Shown: positions 1 through 6,941, numbered from the stretch's first letter. The stretch: 13,778 nucleotides of DNA from Candidatus Aegiribacteria sp. (GCA_021107345.1 JAIOSX010000032.1:1-13778); one strand, 5' to 3'. Made by a program: numbers and translations. The notes: a model not told the origin generated them from the sequence alone.

Positions 1-273
1 AACGTATGGAGAATCGTATCCCATCATGGTGAAGGATTTGACGATGAAATCCTTCAGTATCTTGTTCAGCGCCGTTCCCAGGTGAACATGCCCGTTAGCG
101 TAGGGAGGCCCGTCATGGAGAATGAACTTCGGGGAACCCTTCCTTGCCTGTCTGATTTTTGTATAGAGGTTTTCCCCGTTCCATATCTCCTGTGTTTCAG
201 GTTCCTTCTTAATAAGATTACCTTTCAGGGAGAAGTTAGTTTCAGGTAATTGTATAGTATCTTTATAGTTCAT
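1..273 (-). CDS. ileS: Isoleucyl-tRNA synthetase, N-terminal fragment (cut by window edge)
   Basis: Only the first 91 codons are in the window. The product charges tRNA-Ile with isoleucine using ATP, in the cytoplasm. The translation contains the class I synthetase nucleotide-binding signature in its IleRS form: HDGPPYANGHVHLG at residues 53-66, with HLGT (64-67) as the HIGH equivalent, followed by the typical ALNKILKDFIVKS. The residues before it (DTIQLPETNFSLKGNL, then EIW) also match the usual IleRS start. The ATG at 273 has a strong Shine-Dalgarno, GAGGTGAGG, 4-5 bases upstream and lies inside the last codons of the preceding PNP-like gene (11-bp overlap), so the two are probably co-transcribed and translationally coupled. 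No T-box leader is visible. The KMSKS loop and editing domain lie outside the window. Identification is firm. Confidence 0.96.
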   Translation of the reverse strand, partial: MNYKDTIQLPETNFSLKGNLIKKEPETQEIWNGENLYTKIRQARKGSPKFILHDGPPYANGHVHLGTALNKILKDFIVKSFTMMGYDSPYV

Positions 274-820
274 TGCTCCTCACCTCCCCCGGTGAATCTA
301 GTGTCATGTCCAGAGCCGCAGAAGCCACTTCCCGAACCGGCAGGGGCTGAGTATTTATAGATTCCCAGCCGTGGCTTCTGACAAGGAGCACAACTTTTGC
401 TCCTCCGTGTCCTGCTATTTCTGCTTCGTCTATCCCCTCGGAAACGAGTGTCTCGGTGCCAAAGAGTTTCAGCTCTGCGGGTGTTGCAAGTTTCCATTCT
501 GGGACCCTCCCCACAACTCCGGTGTCCCATCCACCATCCGGCGCGATGTACATACCCATAAGTGAAGGGAACCGAGGCCCGAGGTCGTCTCTGTTCGGTC
601 CTGCCAGAGGGCTGCTACCGAAAAGAGCTATATGATCCACGGCAACAATATACCTGTCCGTATCGGATACGCCTTCCGTTCCTATAAGGAACAGTCGCTC
701 TCCATCCTTAAGTATAGAGCGGATCATATCATGATTCTTCTGAGTATCGTCACTCCGCCTCCATACCTCAACGAAATCAGTCAGGTCACATTTCCAGCTC
801 TCCGGAATTATCGCGAACAT
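263..820 (-). CDS. Short, divergent purine nucleoside phosphorylase-like protein, probable pseudoenzyme
   Basis: This 185-residue protein carries recognisable pieces of the PNP/MTAP fold. Residues 62-91 (DHIALFGSSPLAGPN, then GPRFPSLMGMY) match the PNP block DHINLPGFSGQNPLRGPN...RFPAMSDAY. Residues 113-116 (TPAE) match the ETPAE block, and 131-143 (DEAEIAGHGGAKV) match PEV(I)xAxHxGxxV. PNPs cleave purine nucleosides with phosphate and are usually about 270 residues. Here the N-terminal segment with the phosphate-binding Ser, Arg and His is missing. By alignment, the purine-binding Glu of FETxAE is Ala112, and the catalytic Asn of the LITN strand falls at Ser149. It is therefore probably inactive as a phosphorylase. 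Start: ATG at 820 with AAGGT seven bases upstream. It overlaps ileS by 11 bp. The fold assignment comes from motif reading only; the loss of activity is inferred. Confidence 0.7.
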   Translation of the reverse strand: MFAIIPESWKCDLTDFVEVWRRSDDTQKNHDMIRSILKDGERLFLIGTEGVSDTDRYIVAVDHIALFGSSPLAGPNRDDLGPRFPSLMGMYIAPDGGWDTGVVGRVPEWKLATPAELKLFGTETLVSEGIDEAEIAGHGGAKVVLLVRSHGWESINTQPLPVREVASAALDMTLDSPGEVRSNEL

Positions 821-865
821 AAACTACCTTTTTCCGGGTACAGTATATAGAAAATACGAACAGCG

Positions 866-894
866 ATTATGTTAATATCCGAAACGTAGAACAA
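866..894 (-). promoter_or_regulatory. Candidate sigma70 promoter for the PNP-like/ileS pair
   Basis: On the minus strand, TTGTTC (889-894) and CATAAT (866-871, one mismatch to TATAAT) are separated by exactly 17 bases. The site lies 46 bases upstream of the ATG at 820 and just downstream of the hairpin at 905-931, where a new transcription unit would be expected to start. The -35 element is weak (3 of 6). Pattern match only. Confidence 0.35.
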
Positions 895-904
895 GTGTAA
901 TCGG

Positions 905-931
905 GGTGCCCCTGCTGAAAGCAGGGACACC
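905..931 (-). terminator. Strong hairpin, terminator-like, no T-tract
   Basis: Read on the minus strand, this is a 12-bp stem with a three-base loop: GGTGTCCCTGCT, TTC, AGCAGGGGCACC. All positions pair if one G-U is allowed. On the plus strand the same position is a C-A mismatch, which suggests the minus-strand RNA is the relevant one. It sits 51 bases past the stop codon of the membrane-protein gene (983-1513). The following bases (CCGATTACACTTG) contain no U-run, so intrinsic termination may be weak; the stem could instead protect a 3' end. Confidence 0.5.
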
Positions 932-982
932 AATACTTCAGGGATGCAGAAATACTAACCGATATGGCTAATAATTAAGGAG

Positions 983-1513
983 CTATTCCTTAACTTCCTC
1001 TTCCTCTGTTGAAGGCGCTTCAGGCGATTCAGGTGCTGCAGGAGTTGCAGGTTCTGCAGGAACGGCAGGTTCTGCAGGAGCAGCTTCATCTTTTGCCGAA
1101 GGAATACTGGCGGCTGCCTTAACGTCGGCCATTGATTTGGGAATGTTCCAGCCGCTTTCGCCTTTGAAGAAAAATGATACAAATACCTGTGCGAAACCGG
1201 CGATGATTACGAGCCAAAGACCGAAGCCAGCGCTAAAGCCATGAGACAACTTGAAAACATTGATCAAAGCAATTATGGCTGCTATTGCGGCAGGGATCCA
1301 TATAACGGTCGTTATCTTCTTCTTGATAGCCTCCGTTTTCTCCCCGCTGAAGAAAGCAATAGCACCGCCTATCGCGAACAGGGCAAATGTGATCCATCCA
1401 TCACCTTCAGTACCACTTACAGTAACAAACCCGGCAATGCTGGCCCAGGGCAGGAATGTTCCTATCATTCCCACGACGGCAATGATAAATATGAATTTGC
1501 GTTTCTTTTCCAT
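983..1513 (-). CDS. Four-helix membrane protein with Ala/Pro/Glu-rich C-terminal tail
   Basis: This 176-residue protein of unknown function has four predicted membrane helices at roughly residues 7-25, 41-59, 69-89 and 95-117. It begins with a positive MEKKRK. Between helices 1 and 2 is the pattern FLPWASI...GTEGDGW, which I associate with small uncharacterised membrane proteins. After helix 4 comes a hydrophilic tail of about 50 residues with repeats of the PAEPA type, ending in an acidic EEEEVKE; the tail is probably disordered. Start: the ATG at 1513 has AAAGGTGG just upstream. A longer reading from a GTG at 1522 is less likely because that GTG is part of the Shine-Dalgarno itself. It stands apart from the large upstream operon (110-bp gap) and is followed by a strong hairpin, so it may be a single-gene unit. 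Confidence 0.8.
   Translation of the reverse strand: MEKKRKFIFIIAVVGMIGTFLPWASIAGFVTVSGTEGDGWITFALFAIGGAIAFFSGEKTEAIKKKITTVIWIPAAIAAIIALINVFKLSHGFSAGFGLWLVIIAGFAQVFVSFFFKGESGWNIPKSMADVKAAASIPSAKDEAAPAEPAVPAEPATPAAPESPEAPSTEEEEVKE
1029..1082. repeat. Three 18-bp tandem repeats inside the membrane-protein tail
   Basis: Two adjacent 18-bp units (1047-1064 and 1065-1082, core GCAGGTTCTGCAGGA) differ only at their last bases. A more diverged third unit lies at 1029-1046. On the minus strand they encode six-residue units of the type PAEPAV, PAEPAT and PAAPES. The array keeps the reading frame, so length changes would only lengthen or shorten the tail. Confidence 0.75.
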
Positions 1514-1541
1514 TAGAACCACCTTTCAAATCAGTTAAGCG

Positions 1542-1570
1542 AAGATGGGTAAGCACTCTTATCGTGTCAA
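1542..1570 (-). promoter_or_regulatory. Candidate promoter for the four-helix membrane protein
   Basis: A perfect TTGACA -35 box (minus strand, 1565-1570) is followed after 17 bases by CATCTT (1542-1547), a poor -10 with 3 of 6 matches. It lies in the 110-bp gap between the ATPase/TPR gene and the membrane-protein gene, 28 bases before its ATG. No clear intrinsic terminator is visible in this gap; only a weak CCGG/CCGG pairing lies right after the upstream stop. Confidence 0.35.
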
Positions 1571-1623
1571 TAATCGAATAAGCCTGCAGGAGAAAGTGGT
1601 ACGGCACCGGGAAAGATCCGGGA

Positions 1624-4470
1624 TTATTCTCTCAGATCATCCAGCATTCTCTGGAGAACCGGATGGGGCAGGGAGCCAGTGAATTCGGAAAGCAGATCAA
1701 CAGCCTTAGAAGCGGACAGGCTGTCACCCGTCAGTTTCCAGTGGCAGTAATAAACTTCTCCCCTGCAGTAACCGTCAGGGGCTTCATCCGGCATCTCCAG
1801 TATCTCCGTGGAGCTCTCCGGGTCGATTCCGGCCTTTATGGCCAGTAGATACAATCGGCAACGGAAAATAAGTTTTTCCTGACCCTTCCTTCCCTCGGTA
1901 TGAGTGAGCGCCTCCTTAAGAAAACTCTCAGCCTCCCGCTTCCTGCCGCTTAAGAAAAGAATCCTGCCTTTGAGGGCCAGCTGGTTTGAGTATTGAAGCA
2001 TGTCGCTCGCCTTCAACGAATACACAATTGCCCTGTCAATACTTGCCACCGATTCAGGTATCTCATTCAACCTGAACTGAATATCAGCAATGGCTTCCCA
2101 GCCATTGGAAAGGTTGCGGATATCGCTGAGGAATTCTGCGTGTTCGATCTGCGTCTGTATGCAGTCCAGAGCAGACTCGTAATCTCCACGAAGGCAGAAA
2201 ATGTATCCCATTCTCGCGTAGCCGGACATCAGTCCGGTCTGAAAACCGATTGCGGATGCCGTATCGATGAGTTCTGTGGAGTATTTCAGGGCCGATCCGT
2301 TGTCTTCCATTGCAATTGATGCGTGGGCAAGATTTCCAAGGGCGGCACATTTAGCCCTGAGATTGCCCGTTTTTTCCGAAAGGCTTACGCACTTTCTGAA
2401 ACATTCCATTGCGGATTCCCATTCACCTCTGCGCAGGTGAATGATACCGAGTTTGCTGGTGGCCGTACTGAGGGCAGCCCAGTTCGCGGTTTTTTCCGCG
2501 GCACTACTGAGTTTTTTATGAACCTCCTCAGCAGCGTCGTAATCCCTGTTATAGATATGTACCCTCATCAGATTATCGTATCCCATAATAATGCTCTTAA
2601 TGATACCCGATCTTTTCGCAAGCTCTACATGTTCCTCGGTATATTCCTTCATCTTCTGATAATCGCCTGTCTGCCTGTAAGTTATGGCGGACCAGTACAG
2701 GGATGCGCATATCAACCTGGGATCACCTGATCTTCTGGCCAGTTCAATTGACCGCTCACCGAGGCTTACGGCTTCAGCGATTCTTCCCGCTGAACGAACA
2801 GCCAGGCCCAGGTGCCTGACGGCAACAGCCTGGTTTTCAATGTCATCACAATCCTCAAATACCTTCAGGCAGTTCACAAGCATCTCCTCCGCTTCCACAA
2901 GCTTTCCGGATGCGCCCAGGTATGTACCGAGCTTGAGCAATACCAGAGCTTCACAATGCCTGTCGATAGATGAAAGCCCGCTTATTCTGGAGAGTGTTCC
3001 GGAGAGAAGTTCTATTCCACTGTTGAGGAGCCCGCCATTCTTGTACACATCTGACAACTTAAGTTCAGTACGGGTTTTTTCCGGCTCATTCAGCATGGGT
3101 ATCAGCTTCCTGTACATCCTTGATGCAGCCCTGTTCTCGAAATTATCAGCGTATGCCGCTGCTGCCTGTCTCATGAAAGAAGCAGCCTTAACATCCTCCC
3201 CTCCGAAGAGGTAGTGATCCGAGATCTTCTCCAGCCTGGAAGGCGAAGGATACGATTCCGATTCCTTCTCAAGAATACGACCGGCTTTCAGGTGAAACTC
3301 CCTCAGTTCTGTTACAGGAGACATTTCGCTGATCCAGTCACGGAACAGAATATGGGAGAAGGAACCGGAGGATCCTCCCAGATGGAAAATGTGTTTTTCT
3401 ATCCCGATCATCAGACCGTAATCTACCGATCCTGTCTCAACCATCGCCTCTATATCCGATCTTCTGAAGCTGCTGCCCAGAACGGATGCTGCCATGGCTA
3501 TCTTTCTGACTGAATCGGGTAAGAACCGCATTCGGGAAATAAACATGTCCCTGATTGAAAGAGGTATTTCCGTGGCGGAAACCTTCAGAAGCAGTTCACT
3601 GCCGCTGCTATCGATTAAACCAGTTTCACTCAGATAGTCGATCGCCTGCTCAAGGAACAGGGGAACTCCCCCGGCCCTCTCCCAGAGGAGCTCAACCAGT
3701 CTGTCTTCCGGTGATCCGGTTCCAAGTTCCTCAACGAAGGATTTAATACTGTTTTCAGGCAACCCATCCAGGATCACCGTATCCGTTCTGACGTAAGACG
3801 CGGTGTCCGGAAAATCAGGCTTATTTCCGGCTTTATCAGGTCTTCCGGTAATGATGAATGCCCTGGCCGCACCGGAAGTACTCTCAATTATCCTCTTCAC
3901 TGTAAGCAGGTCATCCCCGGAAAACCATTGAATATTTTCCAGTACTACGACTAACGGATCCAGTAAAGCGAGAACATCAAAAAAGGTCATCAGGGCATGA
4001 CTTACTTTTTCAGCTCTTTGAGCAGGCTCAAGTCTGAACGCGATGGACTCCTCATCGAAATTAAGTCCGAGAAGATACTCGAAATAGGGTCTGGCTTTCT
4101 CAAGCTCCATGCGTTTGTCCCTGAATTCCCTCGGACGCCCGATAGAAAGATTAAGAAGGAGCCCCTCCCAGATACTGCTGAACGCTTCAAAATTGTCTTC
4201 AAGCGTGGCTCCCGTATTAAGGTTGAACCAGTTCTCGAGAAGATCAAAGAAGGGGGCCGAACCCGCAGCATCGTCACCCTCGATGAAAATGAAATCACGC
4301 TGAGGGAGTGATCTTTCCACTTCAATCACAAGCCTGGTCTTGCCAATCCCGGGGGGAGCCCAGAGGAATAAAATGCCGTTACTCTCCTCTATCGAAAGAT
4401 CGAGAATGAAGTTGACGGCACGGGATAGCTGATGTTCTCGTCCCACCATCGCCCCCCGGAAAGGTATCAT
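1624..4470 (-). CDS. STAND-type ATPase with TPR-like repeat domain (AAA_16/MalT-like architecture)
   Basis: This is a 948-residue probable cytoplasmic signalling or scaffold ATPase. Residues 1-14 contain the GAMVGRE entry motif of AAA_16/STAND domains. Walker A is APPGIGKT (38-45). Walker B is LVVVLENIQW (173-182), with Asn in place of the common second acid. AFIITGRPD (204-212) fits the sensor strand. From about residue 420 to the end the protein is helical with roughly 40-residue TPR-like units, for example GRIAEAVSLGERSIELARRSGD, RGEWESAMECFRKCVSLSEKTGN and RGDYESALDCIQTQIEHAE. MalT/LAL and AfsR-type regulators share this layout but carry DNA-binding domains, and STAND defence proteins carry effectors; neither is visible here. 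The ATG at 4470 lies 5 bp after yggU with a poor Shine-Dalgarno; Met8 (4449) is an alternative start. It is probably the last gene of the lgt-dnaE operon. The domain call is strong, the role unknown. Confidence 0.85.
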   Translation of the reverse strand: MIPFRGAMVGREHQLSRAVNFILDLSIEESNGILFLWAPPGIGKTRLVIEVERSLPQRDFIFIEGDDAAGSAPFFDLLENWFNLNTGATLEDNFEAFSSIWEGLLLNLSIGRPREFRDKRMELEKARPYFEYLLGLNFDEESIAFRLEPAQRAEKVSHALMTFFDVLALLDPLVVVLENIQWFSGDDLLTVKRIIESTSGAARAFIITGRPDKAGNKPDFPDTASYVRTDTVILDGLPENSIKSFVEELGTGSPEDRLVELLWERAGGVPLFLEQAIDYLSETGLIDSSGSELLLKVSATEIPLSIRDMFISRMRFLPDSVRKIAMAASVLGSSFRRSDIEAMVETGSVDYGLMIGIEKHIFHLGGSSGSFSHILFRDWISEMSPVTELREFHLKAGRILEKESESYPSPSRLEKISDHYLFGGEDVKAASFMRQAAAAYADNFENRAASRMYRKLIPMLNEPEKTRTELKLSDVYKNGGLLNSGIELLSGTLSRISGLSSIDRHCEALVLLKLGTYLGASGKLVEAEEMLVNCLKVFEDCDDIENQAVAVRHLGLAVRSAGRIAEAVSLGERSIELARRSGDPRLICASLYWSAITYRQTGDYQKMKEYTEEHVELAKRSGIIKSIIMGYDNLMRVHIYNRDYDAAEEVHKKLSSAAEKTANWAALSTATSKLGIIHLRRGEWESAMECFRKCVSLSEKTGNLRAKCAALGNLAHASIAMEDNGSALKYSTELIDTASAIGFQTGLMSGYARMGYIFCLRGDYESALDCIQTQIEHAEFLSDIRNLSNGWEAIADIQFRLNEIPESVASIDRAIVYSLKASDMLQYSNQLALKGRILFLSGRKREAESFLKEALTHTEGRKGQEKLIFRCRLYLLAIKAGIDPESSTEILEMPDEAPDGYCRGEVYYCHWKLTGDSLSASKAVDLLSEFTGSLPHPVLQRMLDDLRE

Positions 4471-4475
4471 AGACC

Positions 4476-4751
4476 CTATTCTCTATACCAGCCGGGAATT
4501 CTTGAATATGAATCGATGGCTATAAGCTTCTTTCTTGAGGAAATCCCTGAAAGAATGCTGACCGATGAGGAGTGTGTACCGAATTCCCCTGCGAGGAATT
4601 TAGTAAGTTCAGCATTCGCCCGGCCATCGCATGGGGGTGCCTTAAGAGCTATCTTTATCGTATTATCGGCCATTCTTCCCCTTACCCCTGTAACTCCGGC
4701 CCTTGGGATAACCTTAATCCTTACATGCAGAGTACCGCTTTCCCTGCTCAT
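4476..4751 (-). CDS. yggU: DUF167 / YggU family (UPF0235) protein
   Basis: A 91-residue small cytoplasmic protein of the conserved but functionally undefined DUF167 family. Diagnostic residues are the KAPPCDGRANAELTKFLA block (residues 37-54) and the ISSRKK block (70-75), which match the family's KAPPVDGKAN...L...LA and GxxSRxK patterns; the length is typical. The start is constrained: reading upstream in frame, the stop codon of the Trm112-like gene is met six codons earlier, so ATG 4751 is the only ATG available. The nearest Shine-Dalgarno (AAGGA, 4772-4776) is too far away unless the hairpin at 4752-4769 folds. It is followed after 5 bp by the STAND ATPase gene. Family assignment is confident; no molecular function is assigned. 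Confidence 0.9.
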   Translation of the reverse strand: MSRESGTLHVRIKVIPRAGVTGVRGRMADNTIKIALKAPPCDGRANAELTKFLAGEFGTHSSSVSILSGISSRKKLIAIDSYSRIPGWYRE

Positions 4752-4769
4752 TGAATCGTGGTCGATTCA
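4752..4769 (-). promoter_or_regulatory. Hairpin between Shine-Dalgarno and yggU start codon
   Basis: On the minus strand TGAATCG and CGATTCA form a perfect 7-bp stem around the four-base loop ACCA. The first three bases of the stem are the TGA stop of the Trm112-like gene, and the stem ends immediately before the yggU ATG. The only good Shine-Dalgarno, AAGGA, lies just upstream of the stem, 19 bases from the ATG in linear distance but almost adjacent if the stem forms. The structure is seen in the sequence; a role in initiation is inferred. Confidence 0.5.
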
Positions 4770-4943
4770 TTCCTTCTTCAGGGGTTTTGCCTCGTCCACC
4801 AGCATTATGGGGATATCATCCCTTACCTCGTAGACCAGACTGCAGGAATTACATATGAGAACTTCTTCCGGGTCGGTCCTATAATCCAGTTCTCCCTTGC
4901 ATTTCGGACAGGCAAGGATCTCAAGCAGTTTTTCATCAAGCAT
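4767..4943 (-). CDS. Trm112-like zinc-ribbon protein (UPF0434/YcaR type)
   Basis: A 58-residue protein reading [19 protein letters not shown]...[20 protein letters not shown]...EAKPLKKE. Two Cys pairs, CPKC (12-15) and CNSC (31-34), form a likely zinc ribbon. The order [10 protein letters not shown]...CxxC...YxVxDDIPIML is the hallmark of the Trm112p-like/UPF0434 family. In eukaryotes and archaea Trm112 activates several methyltransferases; in bacteria the short homologues are poorly understood. The ATG at 4943 has AGGAG seven to eight bases upstream, and that Shine-Dalgarno overlaps the stop of the aminopeptidase gene. It is co-directional with yggU and in the same frame, separated from it by the TGA stop and five codons. 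The gene is short and easily missed, but its motifs are clear. Confidence 0.9.
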   Translation of the reverse strand: MLDEKLLEILACPKCKGELDYRTDPEEVLICNSCSLVYEVRDDIPIMLVDEAKPLKKE

Positions 4944-4952
4944 AATACACTC

Positions 4953-6182
4953 CTAAATAACAAATAGACCATGTTCTATTATTTTCTCTTCGGAACCGTC
5001 CTGCTTTACTCCGAAAGCGGAAATATCCTCGGAACCTATCATGAAATCAGTATGAACAAGTGAAGAATTGCACCTTGTCTCTTTAAGCTCGTCATCCGAC
5101 ATTCTGGTGCCATTCTCGATACAGTCTGGGTAACCGTTTCCCAATGCTATATGACACGCGGCGTTCTCATCGAAAAGAATATTGTAGAAGATCTTTCCGC
5201 TTCTGAAGATCGGGGAATTCACATCCACCAGCGCAACTTCTCCGAGTGCCCTGGCACCCGCAGCGAAATTAAGGTACTGCTCCAGCATTTCCCTGTTGGT
5301 ATCGGCTCCGAACTCCACCACCTGGCCGGCACTGAACCTGAACCAGGCTCCTGTAACCTGGGTTCCCAGAACCTCCACGGGACGGGTGGTCTTCACAAAG
5401 CCTTCTGTCCTGGTATGATCCGGTGTACTGAATATTTCCTCAGTGGGAATGTTCGGGAAGAATTCTACTCCCTTCTGATTAACGCATCTGCCCCCAGCGA
5501 AAACTCTGTCCGGAGCCATTCCTATATAAAGATCCGTATCCGGTCCCGTGAAATGAATTCTGTCGTACCTGGCCCTGTTCATGTGTCCGCATCTTCGCTT
5601 GAGTTCAGTATCGTGATCAAGCCAGGCTCCAGCTGGATCATCCCTGTCCAGACGCAGAATCGGAACAAGCACTTCCCATATCCTTTTTTCCCAGTTTTCA
5701 CTGCTTCCAAGTACTTTCGCAGCCCAGGCTTCAGTAGGATGAAGACAGACGTTCCATGCTATCCTGTTAGAGGAAATGCCTTTCAGAAATTTTCTCATAA
5801 CTATCGAATTCGCCCTGCTGAATTTTCCCAGTCTTACCGGATCAGCCCCTTCCATGATATCCGGGGATTCCGGTCCTCTCAGAGATATACTGCTCCAGCC
5901 ATCCTTCAGATAGCAGTCGTACATATTCTCAAGGTGGGACGGCATGAATTTCAGGTTATTCCCATCAAGGGTCTTATCGATTCTGAGCCTGATCAGCTCC
6001 GGGTCAGTGTATTGCAGCGATACAGAGGAAGCTCCCATTGAATAGGCAACTTCTGCAAGAATCTTCGAGAATTCTCGCTGAACGACTTCGGCACGTATGA
6101 GAAGAGGTTCTCCCTCCTGAAGATTGATCGCTGTTTTTACTACAATCTCAGCATATTTCCTTCTTAATGCATCAAGATCCAT
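4953..6182 (-). CDS. M29-family metallo-aminopeptidase (thermophilic aminopeptidase type)
   Basis: A 409-residue cytoplasmic enzyme expected to remove N-terminal residues from peptides using a two-metal centre. Family M29 (AmpS/PepS/AmpT) is recognised by NIPTEEIFSTPDHTRTEGFV (244-263), ALGEVALVD (312-320), ACHIALGNGYPD (342-353) and VHTDFMIGS (376-384). The likely ligands and catalytic residues are all present: Glu249, Glu315, His344, Tyr351, His377 and Asp379. The length matches the family (about 400-415). No signal peptide is visible. Start: ATG 6182, with GGAG about ten bases upstream. It follows the beta-barrel gene after 36 bp, the largest gap within the proposed operon. Its presence here does not indicate a specific pathway; peptide recycling is the default role. 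Confidence 0.93.
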   Translation of the reverse strand: MDLDALRRKYAEIVVKTAINLQEGEPLLIRAEVVQREFSKILAEVAYSMGASSVSLQYTDPELIRLRIDKTLDGNNLKFMPSHLENMYDCYLKDGWSSISLRGPESPDIMEGADPVRLGKFSRANSIVMRKFLKGISSNRIAWNVCLHPTEAWAAKVLGSSENWEKRIWEVLVPILRLDRDDPAGAWLDHDTELKRRCGHMNRARYDRIHFTGPDTDLYIGMAPDRVFAGGRCVNQKGVEFFPNIPTEEIFSTPDHTRTEGFVKTTRPVEVLGTQVTGAWFRFSAGQVVEFGADTNREMLEQYLNFAAGARALGEVALVDVNSPIFRSGKIFYNILFDENAACHIALGNGYPDCIENGTRMSDDELKETRCNSSLVHTDFMIGSEDISAFGVKQDGSEEKIIEHGLFVI

Positions 6183-6218
6183 TATTCAAAATCTCCATTC
6201 AATTTCAGCCGGAAGGCT

Positions 6219-6941
6219 TTATAACAATCCAAGAAAATCTACTCCAAGGGCTCTGTAGCTTTCACCTCCTGTTTTGAAAATATCAACAAACTGCAGTGAA
6301 ATTCTTACCTGTCCGAAGCTTTCCCAGTATATCTCACCGCTAAGGAATCCGCCGTTATTGTCAAAACGGACTGAATCAGCTTCATTCGTAGCGAAATCGT
6401 ATTCTACCGCAAGTCCGAATCCTCCTGGAAGAGCTTTGTTCATACCGGTCCATACGCCTGCATGAACCAGCCTTCTAACATCTGCACTCATACCGAAATG
6501 AAAAGCCATATCTCCGCCGAACGAAAGGAAGTTCTTGCTGAAGACAAGGTAGAGATCCCTCGCCTTTCTTCTGTAAGTAGATCCTGAGCGTATAGCTTCA
6601 GGTTCATTATTGAACCCGAGTACAGCCCCGGGAAAGGATTCGGTTTCATCTATAAACCGAAATCGTGCCCTTATATAAAGATGATCAAACCATGAAGGAC
6701 TGCTTAGCCCTGTGATATTCCATCCTCCGTAACCCAGTCCGGCTGCTAGTCTTGGAAAGATGCCTGCAGTAAACGAAAACCTCAAACCATTATCGGGAAA
6801 CGTGTTCATGGAAAAGTGATACGTTCCGGGCGCGACAATGCCTGCTGTAGGCTCCCTTATCAGTCTCATGAGTTCTCCTGATACAGCTTCCCCTGAAGTT
6901 GCAGCAAGAAAACAAATAAGAAGAATACCCCTGAATATCAT
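6219..6941 (-). CDS. Secreted protein, probable outer-membrane beta-barrel
   Basis: A 240-residue protein of unknown family. Residues 1 to about 22 are a signal peptide (MIFRGILLICFLAATSGEA...), with no lipobox Cys. The mature part has alternating hydrophobic and polar residues, many aromatics and glycines, and successive amphipathic strands such as LRFSFTAGIFPRLAAGLGYG, HLYIRARFRF, GDMAFHFGMSADV, FGLAVEYDFA and QVRISLQFVDIF. It ends LGVDFLGLL. This resembles small porin-like or YjbH-like barrels, but no family is claimed. The ATG at 6941 overlaps the dnaE stop as ATGA, and a Shine-Dalgarno (AAGGGG) lies eight bases upstream within dnaE, so translation is coupled. The barrel assignment rests on composition and periodicity. 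Confidence 0.7.
   Translation of the reverse strand: MIFRGILLICFLAATSGEAVSGELMRLIREPTAGIVAPGTYHFSMNTFPDNGLRFSFTAGIFPRLAAGLGYGGWNITGLSSPSWFDHLYIRARFRFIDETESFPGAVLGFNNEPEAIRSGSTYRRKARDLYLVFSKNFLSFGGDMAFHFGMSADVRRLVHAGVWTGMNKALPGGFGLAVEYDFATNEADSVRFDNNGGFLSGEIYWESFGQVRISLQFVDIFKTGGESYRALGVDFLGLL

Noticed and set aside
274..982. Possible T-box leader for ileS
   Set aside because: The region upstream of ileS is occupied by the PNP-like gene up to its start codon, and no T-box core sequence was seen in the short gap beyond it.
1514..1522. GTG start at 1522 for the four-helix membrane protein
   Set aside because: This GTG is part of the AAGGTGG ribosome site for the ATG at 1513, which is better spaced.
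1600..1623. Terminator after the ATPase/TPR gene
   Set aside because: Only a 4-bp CCGG/CCGG pairing with a 7-base loop and no T-run; too weak to call.
2684..3214. 176-codon plus-strand open frame, with several others at 1993-3746
   Set aside because: All are antisense to the ATPase/TPR gene, are Ser/Pro/Arg-rich without domain signals, and have no consistent ribosome sites.
5151..6041. 296-codon open frame on the plus strand
   Set aside because: It lies wholly antisense to the M29 aminopeptidase gene, shows no family motif, and is explained by the codon bias of the true gene.
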